DNA of 64,000 nt from Spiroplasma mirum ATCC 29335 (GTDB taxonomy: Bacteria; Bacillota_I; Bacilli_A; Mycoplasmatales; Mycoplasmataceae), in contig NZ_CP006720.1 in NCBI RefSeq assembly GCF_000565195.1, positions 558,001 through 622,000 of the forward strand, read 5' to 3'. Every line of letters begins with the position of its first letter. Position 1 is the first letter of the stretch. Below are positions 39,606 to 49,590 of this stretch, piece after piece. The notes below the pieces were generated by a model that ran no database searches, was not told the origin of the DNA, and saw only the letters and a program-made list of their open reading frames with translations. The position numbers and the translations under genes are program-made.

Positions 39606-40694
39606 TTAAATAAATCTTTTTGCCAAAGTAATTTTAATATTTTTATTTGTGGTAATTAATAATTTTTGACCAACAATACCTTGAAAAGTAATTCACCCTA
39701 ATCCTGAAATTCATAAGGAATAATTATCTGCTTGAGAAATTGTAATTTCAGTTATTTGCATGTCATCATAATGATTTAATTGTAAACTTAGCTTATTCAA
39801 ATTATTTTTCCAGTACTGTTCTTGGTTTTGATATTTTGTCCGATGTAAGATAATGTTATTGTTTTTATAAAAATGGAAACTAGTTTTAAATCCCGCTAAA
39901 TATGTAAAACTCGCTAGTCCTTCATAAAAAATTGTTTGTTCAGCATTTAGTTGAAAAGTTATTGGTCGCAAAATTTTGTTAACTAATAATTTTTTATAAT
40001 TATTTTTATTAACATAATTTAATAAATTAGTTGTGTTAATGACCCCGGGTGTATCATAAATTTTAACTGGTAAATTAAAATTTAAGGAAATGTTATCTAA
40101 GGTAGTTCCAAAATGGTTAGAAACCACAATTGGTTTATTATTCCTATTAACTAATTTAATTAAACAATTTAAGATACTACTTTTACCAGTGTTTGAACAA
40201 CCAACAACATAGAGATCTTTAGTTTGATGAGTAATATATTGGTATAATTCGTCAACATGATAATTTTTTAAAGCACTCATCAAGATAATTTTTTTGATGT
40301 TGCGGTTAATTATTGCAGAGGAGAAAATACTTTTAACATAACTAATTATTTTTTGTTCATTAATTAATTTATTAACTAGATCAACTTTATTAATAATTAA
40401 TGTAATTTCATTATGTTGGATAATTTCTTCTAAAGTGAAGTTTCGGGTTCCGGGTAAGTCATAAATATCTAATACATAAAAGTAATGATGATGTAAGTTA
40501 ATATTATTTTTAAGTTGGACTAAAAATTGGTGGGGATCAACATCATAATCAATAATTTCATTATAATTTATTAACCGAAAGCAACGCAAACAATAATCCT
40601 GCTCAATATTTTTTGCAAACCCGGCGTGATTCTCTTCACTTGTTTGGAGAACCACACCACAACCAATACATTTTTTATTATTATAAGATGTCAT
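39606..40694 (-). CDS. yqeH: Circularly permuted ribosome-assembly GTPase YqeH
   Basis: 362 residues. N-terminal zinc finger CIGC...CLRC, then the permuted G motifs: G4 NKVD (about 103), G1 VVGCSNTGKSS (about 163), G2/G3 SNHFGTTLDN and YDTPG. C-terminal RNA-binding part follows with TGA Trp codons. Needed for 30S subunit maturation. Overlaps yqeG by 14 bases, the conserved arrangement in Firmicutes. Confidence 0.95.
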
Positions 40695-41277
40695 AATCTA
40701 CTCCATATTCTCCTTCATCAAAAAAACCTTTATGTAAAATATTCTTTTGTTCTAAGCGTTTATAAACTAAATTATCTAACATTCGGATTAAACGACTTGA
40801 TTCATCAACACCAGTTACTGGGACTACTAAGATACTTTCAATGTGAGCGCGGTTAGCAAATAAAATATCAGTAATTAACTGGTCACCGACCATAATCATT
40901 TCATTTGGTTGCACATTAAATTGTTTACTAATCACTTTAAAATATTTTAGTAATGGTTTTTTAGCATTCCAATAAAAATACTTAATCTCTGCTTTTTGAG
41001 CAAATCGTTCCACACGTTTACGAGCATTATTCGATAATAAAACAAACTTCATTCCTAATTCTTCTACTTTCCGAATTAATTGGAAATTATCCGCATTCGG
41101 GATGCGGCGGTAAAAAGGGGCTAAGGTATTATCTAAATCACAAATAAAGACTTTAATCCCATGTTTTTTTAAAGATTCTAAATTAATTTTATTAACATCT
41201 TTCACATAAATTGATGGTTTAAAATAATTTAACAATAAGTTACGGTTTTTTTGTTTTCGAAAGATCTTATTTGACAC
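40681..41277 (-). CDS. yqeG: YqeG-family HAD phosphatase
   Basis: 198 residues, GTG start preceded by AAGGGGTT. ICDLDNTLAP is HAD motif I, LLSNNARKRVERFA motif II, and MIMVGDQLITDI motif III. It belongs to the YqeG/IIIA-type group that accompanies YqeH. Specific substrate unknown. Confidence 0.92.
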   Translation of the reverse strand: MSNKIFRKQKNRNLLLNYFKPSIYVKDVNKINLESLKKHGIKVFICDLDNTLAPFYRRIPNADNFQLIRKVEELGMKFVLLSNNARKRVERFAQKAEIKYFYWNAKKPLLKYFKVISKQFNVQPNEMIMVGDQLITDILFANRAHIESILVVPVTGVDESSRLIRMLDNLVYKRLEQKNILHKGFFDEGEYGVDYDIL

Positions 41278-41326
41278 TTGTTAACCCCTTTCCTATTTTC
41301 AATATTATATCTTAAAATTTAATAAA

Positions 41327-41358
41327 AAGAAAAGCATCCCTGTTGAAATGCCTTTCAA
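41327..41358 (-). terminator. Terminator of the SGNH-hydrolase gene
   Basis: GGCATTT...ATGCTTTTC hairpin with T-rich minus-strand end. Confidence 0.6.
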
Positions 41359-41369
41359 AAATAATTTTG

Positions 41370-42476
41370 TTAATTTCAGTTAGCTACTAATTGGTATAAT
41401 TGTTCGCCCACTTGTTGATGTGCTCACGCGGTTGGATGGACATCATCAAAGAAAAAATGATTATTAATATTACTATCATCACATCCTGAAACATAAGTTG
41501 GTGTTAATTTACCCGTTACAATATCACTAAAATTAATTGTTACACACTGGTCAGTGGTATTATTTTTTGGATCTAACTTCCCAAATGTGGTTAGTAATTT
41601 ATCAAATTCAGTAAATAGATCATATTCCTTAACTGTATTTGGATGATGAGCATTAACTTCAGCAATTACTGTCGAAAGCTTTTGATTATATTCTTTTGTA
41701 ATTTGAGTTGCCAACGCGCTTTTTTGACTATCTTTATTAAAAGCAGGAATTTTACCAATATCAGGAACATTCATAACCACAATATGATGTTCTTGATGGT
41801 TAGCTAAGGCAAACAAGGCTTGTCGCTCATTTTTAATGGCCAAGTCAATCATTTGTTCTTGTTTATCGTGTTGATTTTCCTGAGGGTTAGCACTTTCTTT
41901 TAAAATTTGCATTACATCATTACCGCCAATTTCTAAAAAAGTCAAATCAGTTGGTTTAATTTGATGCTGTTTAATTAATGCTGTTGTTTGATTATAAATT
42001 TTAAAATTATTTAAAATTATACTTTGAATCGGATCAGTTACTTCTCCGCTGGTTGCGCCAGCAATTGCATAATTATTTCCTTGGAAATTATAATTACTAA
42101 AGTTTCAACCAGTTTCTAAATTAATTCCTAGCTTTTCACTTAATACTTTGCCAGCAACCTTACCATTTGTAAAAGAATCATTGGCAAAGGGTGGATCCAT
42201 TTCAACGGGACTGCGACGACCTAAAATCTTGCTCGCTACCTGGGCAATTCCCCCTGAATCAGATAAACTATCTCCTAAAATATAAAAGTTAGTAAATTTA
42301 CCCGAGTAGTTCGAATCATCAATTGCGTGGGAAGTATCAATATCCATCCCAATGGTACTTGTATCATCACTAGGAGGTGGTGACACATGAGAAGTTTCGG
42401 GATGACAAGCAACTAGATTTCCGGCAACGCCAAAATATAATGTTGCTGCATAAAACATTATAAATAATTTCTTCAT
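41370..42476 (-). CDS. SGNH/GDSL hydrolase lipoprotein
   Basis: 368 residues, intact with TGA as Trp. Signal peptide with lipobox LVAC (Cys24), then an acidic linker. Block I YILGDSLSDSGG (nucleophile Ser70), block III LEIGGNDVMQ (Asn oxyanion), and block V FFFDDVHPTAWAH (Asp-His pair). Domain order is that of fungal/bacterial GDSL esterases and the thermolabile-haemolysin type. Surface-anchored lipase/esterase; may supply fatty acids from host lipids, as mollicutes cannot make them. Confidence 0.85.
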
Positions 42477-42551
42477 ATTTATTTTTTTTCTCCTTAATTA
42501 GTTTTTTTAAATTAGTTTGTAGTTATTTTTAGGTTTTATTTTAAATTTGAG

Positions 42552-42581
42552 TTATGAAATATTAAAATTAATATTTCATAA
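42552..42581. promoter_or_regulatory. 30-bp palindrome between divergent genes
   Basis: Perfect dyad centred at 42566/42567 (TATGAAATATTAA and its complement around AA/TT). A second inverted pair, TTAACAAAAATTTT (42589-42602) and AAAATTTTTGTTAA (42648-42661), lies beside it. Either may be an operator for the lipase or the ABC genes. Confidence 0.45.
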
Positions 42582-42739
42582 TAAAATTTTAACAAAAATT
42601 TTTAAGTTTTAAGTTTTTTAACAACCATTTTAGCTATTAATTTTATTAAAATTTTTGTTAAGAAAAGCTGGTTATTTTTGAGAATATTTTTAAAACCCTT
42701 CTTTTCTAGTGTAAAATGTAAACAAGGAGTTGAAGATTT

Positions 42740-43540
42740 GTGAAATATTTGTATCGAATTTTATTTTTTAATTATTTTCATAGTATTTTTGGATTTTACC
42801 TCGGTTTTATCGGCCCAACTTTATTTGCCATCACCCTAATTGGTTTTCGATTTACAAATATTGTTACAATCCCCTCATTTATGGCCTTAGTTATTATTCG
42901 GAATGCGACCACTAACTTAGCAGTTTCCTTAACGCAATTACGCTTATCAGGATTTTTCTCCCGTTTAGCAACAACCCCGTTTGCCAAACCTCGTTTAAAA
43001 TTTAAATTTTTTACGGTGATTATTATTTTTAACGGGGCTTTATCAGTTTTTATTGCCTTATGAATTTTATTATTATCTGTTATTATACAACCAAACGCCA
43101 ATATTTTTGCAAATGTTAATTGAGGTTATACAATATTAGGCTTTATTTTATTATTAATAATGTCTTTATTATTAGGATTATTAATTGGCGGGCTGGCACG
43201 AAGTAATGGTATTTCGAGGATAATTGGTTTATACTTATATTTCTTATCAACCTATTTATTAGGAATTGTGTATGGTTATAACTTAATTAATAAATATGCT
43301 CCGGCAATTAATATTATTACTTTATTTATCCCATTTGATTATAGTGTTTCTATTATTCAAGTTGGCTGAAGTGGTAATGTCCATAATATGACAATTCCCT
43401 ATTTTGATCACATTACTAACACAACAGTTAATTATACAGTGGGCTTACCCACAATGTGAATTGCAATTTTAGTTTCTATTATTATTATCATTCTAAGTGG
43501 CATTGGCTTTTGACAAACTTTTAAATATTATCAAAAATAA
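42740..43540 (+). CDS. ABC-2 type permease, first of pair
   Basis: 266 residues with six hydrophobic helices and no large domain. GTG start after AAGGAGTTG. Cytoplasmic loop RNATTNLAVSLTQLRLSGFF carries the ABC-2 coupling helix pattern; the final helix is IAILVSIIIIILSGIGFW. Followed after 16 bases by an ATPase and then a second permease of similar length. Confidence 0.75.
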
Positions 43541-43556
43541 GGAAGGAACCAAGTAA

Positions 43557-44294
43557 ATGAAAAATTGAAAAAAGAGAAACTGCGAAATATTAACTGATGC
43601 GGTTGTTGAAATTAGACATATTAAAAAAAGTTTTAATAAAAAAACCATCTTAGAAGATATTAACGCCACAATTTATCCTGGTGATCGAATTGCACTTGTT
43701 GGGGCAAATGGTAGTGGAAAATCATTATTATCGGAAATTATTGGGCAATTAATCGAACCAACTAGTGGAAAAATTATTTATCGTTTTAATAATCCCAAAA
43801 GGCACATTGGAATGTTATTAAATGGTCTTGATTGACCTCCTGGTGTGCGAGTGTGTGATGCTATTAATTTATACAGCTGAATTTATAAAGATTTAGATGA
43901 AACTTGAATTAAACTTTTAATCGCCCATTTTAAACTTCAAACTCATTATAAAAAATATATTACCCAATTAACTCCTGAATATAAACAATTATTTAACATG
44001 GTGATTTCAATTATTCATAATCCTAGTTTAATTATTTTTGACCGCTCCCTAACCGATGTTGATTTACAATGACAATATGTAGTGTGGAAAATTATTTCAG
44101 AAGTTCTATTTAATGATAATACCCGTTCCGCAATATTTATTACCCACCTGGTAAATATTATTCAAGATTTATGTAACCGCATTTGACTAATTCATGAGGG
44201 AAAAATTCTCATTGATGATACAGTAGAAAATATTGTCGCCAAATATGGTTCGGTTGAAACTTTCTTAGATAATTACTTTAAGGGAAATTTATAA
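43557..44294 (+). CDS. ABC ATP-binding protein with degenerate catalytic motifs
   Basis: 245 residues, GGAAGGAACC before ATG. Walker A GANGSGKS is intact. The signature LSGGQ is replaced by LTPEYKQLF, and Walker B ends LIIFDRS, so the catalytic Glu is Arg. The H-loop (FITHLVNII) is present. It could bind ATP but hydrolysis should be weak or absent unless it pairs with another ATPase. Flanked by two permease genes, which suggests a heteromeric exporter. Confidence 0.85.
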
Positions 44295-44297
44295 AAG

Positions 44298-45068
44298 ATG
44301 AGACTTTTTCGGATTTTATTACACCATTTCTTCCATAAAAGTAATGTTTTCTACCTATCAGTCTTATTTGGTTATCCCTTGTTAATTGTAATTGTCGCTT
44401 GTTCCCTAAATGCTGATTTTCCCATTACCTTACCAACTTATATTTCGGTCGGAATTATCCTGGCAACTGTTATTGTCTTACCAAATTTTTTAATTCAATA
44501 CCGCAAAATTGAATTTATTTACCGGTTAAAAGCAACCACCATGAATATTTATTGAATAATTGCAAACATTTGTTTATTCTTTCTATTTATTGTGTTATTA
44601 ATCACAATTTGAATGTTCTTATGAGCAATGATCTTTCCTCAACAACGAATGCTCGTCAAAACTATTAACTGAGGAATTTTCATCTTAGGAATTTTCTTAA
44701 CAACAACAATGGGGATTGCTATTGGCTTTTGTGCCGGAGGTATTTTTAAAAGTAACTCGGTTTCGTTAATTATTATGTTTTCAATGTTCATAATTCCACT
44801 CTATTTAGGAGGAGTTACCATCCCCTTAGATATTATTTATAATAAAGCACCCTGGTTGTTCTATTTAACCCTCGCTATCCCATTTAAATACCCGGTAAGT
44901 ATTCTACAATTAGCTTGGGGGGGAGATATTAATGGGATGAAAGTTATTAGTAGTACTGGTCATTTAATTAATGTTGGTTTCCCCAATATTTGAATTGGAA
45001 TTATTGTTTCGCTGGCTGTTAGCGGATTACTAATTTTCTTAGGCATTAAGTTCTTCCGGTTACGTTAA
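44298..45068 (+). CDS. ABC-2 type permease, second of pair
   Basis: 256 residues, six hydrophobic helices, start 4 bases after the ATPase stop. FLIQYRKIEFIYRLKATTMN is the coupling-helix loop; IVSLAVSGLLIFLGIKFF the last helix. It resembles the 42740 permease in layout (both contain a LxxxIPFxYxVSIxQxGW-like segment), so the pair arose by duplication. Confidence 0.75.
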
Positions 45069-45132
45069 ATCTCTAACATTAGAGATTTTTTTAAGCCAAA
45101 ATAAAAAACAACCCGGGTGAGGTTGTTTTTAT
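45067..45132. terminator. Two successive terminators
   Basis: AAATCTCTAA/TTAGAGATTT with T7 (45067-45090) and AAACAACC/GGTTGTTT with T-run (45106-45131). Confidence 0.85.
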
Positions 45133-45696
45133 AGGGTATCCATGAAGTATAAGAAAATATAATACAAAGTATGGTCATATTCTGATAGGGCTAAACTTGT
45201 GCTTTAAATTATTATTAATTAAAAGAACAAATCTTATACTTCTCTAGACACTTTTTATTATATATGGGTATAAATAAATTTCAACAAAAGTTAGCAAACT
45301 TTTTGATATTTTTTTAATTTTTAGAATGAATTTGGAACAAAAATGGAACAAAATTGAAACAAAGATGAAATTATTATTATAAACCCTTATAAATAAAGGG
45401 TTTATAACTGTTGATAAGCTCAAATCCCCCTGCTAAATTATCTTTATTTTTTTAAACATAAAAAAATATTTGAAATAGTTTATCCTAATAAGATTGACTA
45501 TTTATCATTTTCAAAGTATGATGGGTGTATTATAAAAATATAATTCAAGAAGATATATAAATAACTAAAAATAACCAGAAAATGCAGTAAAATAAAGGGT
45601 TTTAAACTCCCCTACCGAGTTCTCCAAGTCCCCTACCGCATCTTATTTCCTTTTTTTCTACTGATTATCTTTAGTTATCATAAATAGAGGGATAAA
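45133..45696. other. Intergenic region upstream of ispG
   Basis: No supported ORF. Holds a hairpin TAAACCCTT/AAGGGTTTA (45380-45404), a TGGAACAAAA-type repeated stretch (45331-45362), and two copies of TCCCCTACCG about 20 bases apart (45608-45639). Confidence 0.55.
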
Positions 45697-46782
45697 ATGA
45701 CAAAAAGAGAACAAACACGAAAAATTTATATAGGTAACATTCAAATTGGGGGTCAAAATAAAGTAGTTATTCAATCAATGACAAATACGAAAACCCATGA
45801 TATTGCCGCGACATTACAACAAATTAATGCTTTATATAATAAAGGTTGTGAAATTGTGCGGGTTGCGGTTCTAGGTATTGATGATGCCTACGCTTTAAAA
45901 GAATTAGTAGCAAAATCCCCCTGCCCATTAGTAGCTGATATTCATTTTAACCATGAATTTGCCCTAATTGCTGCCGATGCGGGAATTAGTAAGATTCGAA
46001 TTAATCCCGGAAATATTGGAAAAATTGAAAATACTCGTAAAGTTGTGGAAAAATGTAAAGAAAAGAAAATTCCCATTCGAATTGGGGTTAATTCTGGAAG
46101 TTTACCATTAGATTTAGTTGAAAAATATGGTTGAACTCCCAAAGCAATGATTGAAAGTGCACGCCGCCATATTGAAATCTTAGAAAATGAAGGATTTTAT
46201 GATATTATTTTATCTTTAAAAGCAACCGAACCATTAATGGCAATTGAAGCTTATACCCTAGCTAGTCAAGAGTGAAATTACCCTTTGCATTTAGGGATTA
46301 CTGAAGCTGGTAGTTATCAAAATGGAACAATTAAATCAAGCGCTGGGTTAAGTCCTCTGTTATTAAACGGGATTGGTGATACTATTCGAATTAGTTTATC
46401 TTCAGATCCCATTAATGAAATTGAAGTTGCAAAACGGCTATTAAATTCATTAGGTCTGTATGATAACATTGTCGATGTTGTTGCTTGTCCAACTTGCGGT
46501 CGTTTAGAATTTGATTTATTTGATGTTGTCCACAAAGTTGAAAAGTATGTCAAAGAAATGAATTTTCCTTTAAAAATTGCGATCTTAGGTTGTGTTGTTA
46601 ATGGTCCGGGCGAAGCAAAACAAGCTGATATTGGGATTGCTGGTGGTAAAAATGGTGGCATTATTTTTAAAAAAGGCAAAATTTTTAAATCATGTCCCCA
46701 AGACCAATTAGTTAGTGAATTAAAACTATTAATTGATGAATATTATCAAAATTGAAAAGCTAGTAAAAATATTAATAAATAA
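45697..46782 (+). CDS. ispG: 4-hydroxy-3-methylbut-2-en-1-yl diphosphate synthase
   Basis: MEP-pathway enzyme making HMBPP from the cyclic MEcPP precursor; 361 residues, the compact bacterial form. QSMTNTKTHD near the start, DIHFNHEFA, RINPGNIG, and the 4Fe-4S ligands VACPTCGRLEFD and LGCVVNGPGE. Start ATG 45697 with AGAGGG site. Shows isoprenoid synthesis in this mollicute, consistent with miaA nearby. Confidence 0.96.
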
Positions 46783-46852
46783 AATGCTGGTAATTAAAAC
46801 ATTTCCTATTAAATATTAACCATCAGAGGAAAGCCAGATTTCCCGATACTTA

Positions 46853-46862
46853 TGTTATAATT
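46853..46862 (+). promoter_or_regulatory. Promoter -10 box of the Cys-rich gene
   Basis: ATGTTATAAT gives an extended -10 (TATGTTATAAT-like); no good -35 box. Leaves a leader of about 50 bases. Confidence 0.5.
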
Positions 46863-46918
46863 TATCTATAAATTTATTTAATTTCAAATAAATTTAAAAT
46901 AAATTGGGAGGATATTAT

Positions 46919-47068
46919 ATGGCCGTGTGTTGTCCAGCTAAAAATCATGAATGTAGTACTTGTCGTACTTGTAGTAAACCAAAAGTTGGTTGTCGTTCAT
47001 GTTTGGTATGTATATCTTGCATTAATTGTGTTAATAAAGAATGCGCATGCTGTAAAGATAGTCGCTAA
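46919..47068 (+). CDS. Cysteine-rich 49-aa protein, metallothionein-like
   Basis: GGGAGG precedes ATG; own promoter and strong terminator, so an independent gene. Thirteen of 49 residues are Cys at 4, 5, 12, 15, 18, 25, 28, 31, 34, 37, 42, 44, 45, mostly as CxxC repeats (CSTCRTC, CRSCLVCISCINC, CACC). No aromatic or hydrophobic core, which suits a metal-cluster-folded peptide that stores or buffers zinc, copper or iron. It does not match the bacterial SmtA pattern. Function inferred only from composition. Confidence 0.7.
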   Translation: MAVCCPAKNHECSTCRTCSKPKVGCRSCLVCISCINCVNKECACCKDSR

Positions 47069-47098
47069 AAAATAACTTATTTAATAAGTTATTTTTTT
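47066..47098. terminator. Terminator after the Cys-rich gene
   Basis: AAAAATAACTTA/TAAGTTATTTTT stem followed by T. Confidence 0.85.
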
Positions 47099-47571
47099 AA
47101 TTAGAAATTAAATGGTTATATGGAAATTCATTAACTAAGAAATCAAATTATCGCGGGTTTGGATTAATATAAGGATGAATCCGTTCAAATTGTTCAAACG
47201 CATTATCAAAGTATTCATCATTAATATATCCCCTTGGCGACTAAATACATAAAAACAATCGAAGCACTGCGATTTACTCCCCAAACACAATGAACATAAA
47301 TATTTTTCATTTTGATATTATTATCAATGATTTTTAATGCTTGGATAATGGTATTGGGGTCTAATTCTTGTTAAATTGGATAATCTTTAAAATTAAAACA
47401 AACATGTTTATCATCAGTCCAAGCATATTTATCTTCGGTTTTGGGGATTTTATGCATAATAACTTGCTCACGAAAAATTTCTTAGGCACAAGAAAATACT
47501 AAATTAGCATCAGGAGGAATATTATGGCAATCACCTAAATATAAATTATCTAAAATTTTCTTTGACGACAT
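47097..47571 (-). pseudogene. Dual-specificity protein phosphatase, decayed
   Basis: MSSKKILDNLYLGDCHN opens a DUSP domain. The active site IYVHCVWGVNRSASIVFMYL (HCxxGxxRS) is preserved. Two in-frame TAA codons (after VFSCA and KDYPI) and a frameshift after LVAKGIY break the gene; the last part (FDNAFEQFERIHPYINPNPR) is in another frame. Intact DUSP-like phosphatases are rare in mollicutes, so this relic may have been acquired. Confidence 0.7.
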
Positions 47572-47576
47572 TTGTG

Positions 47577-48503
47577 TTATCTCTTTTCTATTGGTGTTTT
47601 CCCATATTTTTGAAAGGGATCAGTAAATTTTTTATTTTTAATCATGGTAATTTCTTCTTGGTATGGGGAATACATTTTGCCTTCCTGGTCTTTAACATAA
47701 GGTGTTTCTAAAATTTTAACCATATTATTTAGTCGGGGATGATAAATAATTTTAAGTAAATTATCAAATCCTAAATAACCATAACCAATATTTTCATGAC
47801 GATCTTTATGAGCATTTAAGGGGTTTTTACTATCATTAATATGTAAACATAAAAGTCGATCAAGACCAATCATCTGGTCAAATTCCTCAATGATAGCATC
47901 TAAATGCTCTCCTAGCTGGTAACCACTATCATGTAAATGACAAGTGTCCCAACACACCCCTAATTTATCGTTTAACTTAACATTATCAATAATATATTTT
48001 AATTGGGTAAAATTAACCCCTAATTCGCTCCCCTTACCCGCCATAGTTTCTAAAGCAACGAGTGCTTTTTGCTCAGCGGTTAGGACTAAATTTAAACCTT
48101 CAACAATCAGATCTAACCCGACTTGTTCTTCGGCTCCCACTGCACTACCGGGATGTAAAACTATTGTTTTAATTCCAATTTTATCAGCCCGGGAAATTTC
48201 TTTTTTTAAAAATTCAACCGCAATGTCAAAAGTTTCTTTTTTAAAACTATTTGCTAAATTAATAATATAGGGCGCATGAATAATAACATTATCAATACTT
48301 AAATTATTATCTGCTAATTGTTGATGAAATTCAGGGATAAAAAAATTTTTAACATCAACCCGAATCGTGTTTTGTGGGGGACCCGTATAAATCATTAGGG
48401 CGTTTGCCCCATTATTAAGAGTTTCATTTAAAGCTCCTAATAAATAATTATCTTGTTTATTCATACTAACATGACTACCAATAATTAAATTATAATCTTT
48501 CAT
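47577..48503 (-). CDS. nfo: Endonuclease IV (AP endonuclease)
   Basis: 308 residues, TIM-barrel Xfo/Nfo family. LIIGSHVSM start, VIIHAPYIINLA, TIVLHPGSAVG, LETMAGKG, VCWDTCHLHDSGY, LHINDSKNPLNAHKDRHENI, and KILETPY carry the three-zinc ligands (His, Glu, Asp) in the right order. Base-excision repair of abasic sites. Confidence 0.95.
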   Translation of the reverse strand: MKDYNLIIGSHVSMNKQDNYLLGALNETLNNGANALMIYTGPPQNTIRVDVKNFFIPEFHQQLADNNLSIDNVIIHAPYIINLANSFKKETFDIAVEFLKKEISRADKIGIKTIVLHPGSAVGAEEQVGLDLIVEGLNLVLTAEQKALVALETMAGKGSELGVNFTQLKYIIDNVKLNDKLGVCWDTCHLHDSGYQLGEHLDAIIEEFDQMIGLDRLLCLHINDSKNPLNAHKDRHENIGYGYLGFDNLLKIIYHPRLNNMVKILETPYVKDQEGKMYSPYQEEITMIKNKKFTDPFQKYGKTPIEKR

Positions 48504-48591
48504 TTTTTTACTCCTTATTTTTTAACTTGCTTAACTTATAATATAATATCATATATAATTAAAATATTGATATTTAAGAAAGGAAAATCTG

Positions 48592-49578
48592 ATGATTGAA
48601 CCTCCCGAAATTGATGAAATTGAAAAAACAGTAAGTAAAATTTATGATAATATTGTAACGAAAAAACACGAAAAATTCTTGGCTTGGCAATGAATTAACT
48701 TAGTTTTTATTTGTCTAATTAGCATTAGTCTTTTTATTGCGATTTTTTCTTATATTCAATGTTTTGATTCGCATTTTAAAACAAACCAGAACTTATTTTT
48801 ATCCTTAGCAATTGTATTTAGTGGGTTATTTGTAGGGTTGCTAATTGGTTTAATTATAATACGCCACGGGCAAAATTGTTTAAAAGAAAAAATTAAGGAT
48901 AATTTTGACCACCGGATGATTATTAATATTTATGATCAAGTCTATCAAGAGCAAGATAATAACTTAAAATTAAATGATTTAAGTTACCAATGAACCATTA
49001 CACCGCTTAATTTACATCCCAATGATAATTTTTTAATTAATGACCTTATTTTAGATGGAGTTTATCAACAGTGCCATTTTAATATTGGTTCAATTAGTGA
49101 AGCAACTAATACTGTGGTTGATAACTTGGAGCCAAGTTTAGCACCCCAACCGTATAGTATTAATTATTATCGCTATTTATATTTAACAATTAAAAGTGAA
49201 CAGTTCTGAAACCAAACATTAGAAATTACCCGCAAAATTAAACCACAAAAAAATAACTTAACTTTTGATAACTTCTTTATTTATGATCATCAAAACCCAC
49301 ACATTACTGAGGAATTTAAAGAAAAAGTAATTGCCAATATGATTAAAACAAAATTAATTCCTAATCTTAAAATTGAAAATAACATCTTATCAATTAATTT
49401 AGCAACAATCAGTACCAACGGATGAAATGATAACTATGATAGCTTTATTAATTTAGAATTTAGTTTAAATAAACGAATGATGATTGAACAGATTATTACT
49501 GCCATTCAAAAAGATTATGTCACTTTGCAAAAAGCGTTGGTGTGGTTTAACTTAATAAATGAAAAAACTGGTGGTTAA
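48592..49578 (+). CDS. Membrane protein of unknown function, possibly DUF3137-like (328 aa)
   Basis: AAGGAAAATCT precedes ATG; several TGA Trp codons break it in the standard code. Two adjacent helices at about 32-55 and 65-88 (IVFSGLFVGLLIGLIII), cytoplasmic head and a large soluble C-terminal domain (KSEQFWNQTLEITRKIKPQK onward). Order resembles DUF3137 proteins, but the match is weak. Monocistronic with its own terminator. Confidence 0.6.
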
Positions 49579-49590
49579 CCAGTTTTTTAG
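49563..49590. terminator. Bidirectional terminator
   Basis: AAAAAACTGGT/ACCAGTTTTTT hairpin; ends both the rightward gene and YitT. Confidence 0.85.

Noticed and set aside
42740-45068. Bacteriocin-immunity exporter
   Set aside because: No small peptide gene or maturation enzyme lies beside the two permeases and ATPase.
45601-45645. tRNA-Leu fragment at the TCCCCTACCG boxes
   Set aside because: The surrounding bases do not form acceptor or anticodon stems.
46317-46679. Minus-strand open frame inside ispG
   Set aside because: Shadow of a clear ispG gene; same holds for frames opposite nfo, greA, udk, fib, the AcpD-like and YhgE/Pip-like genes.
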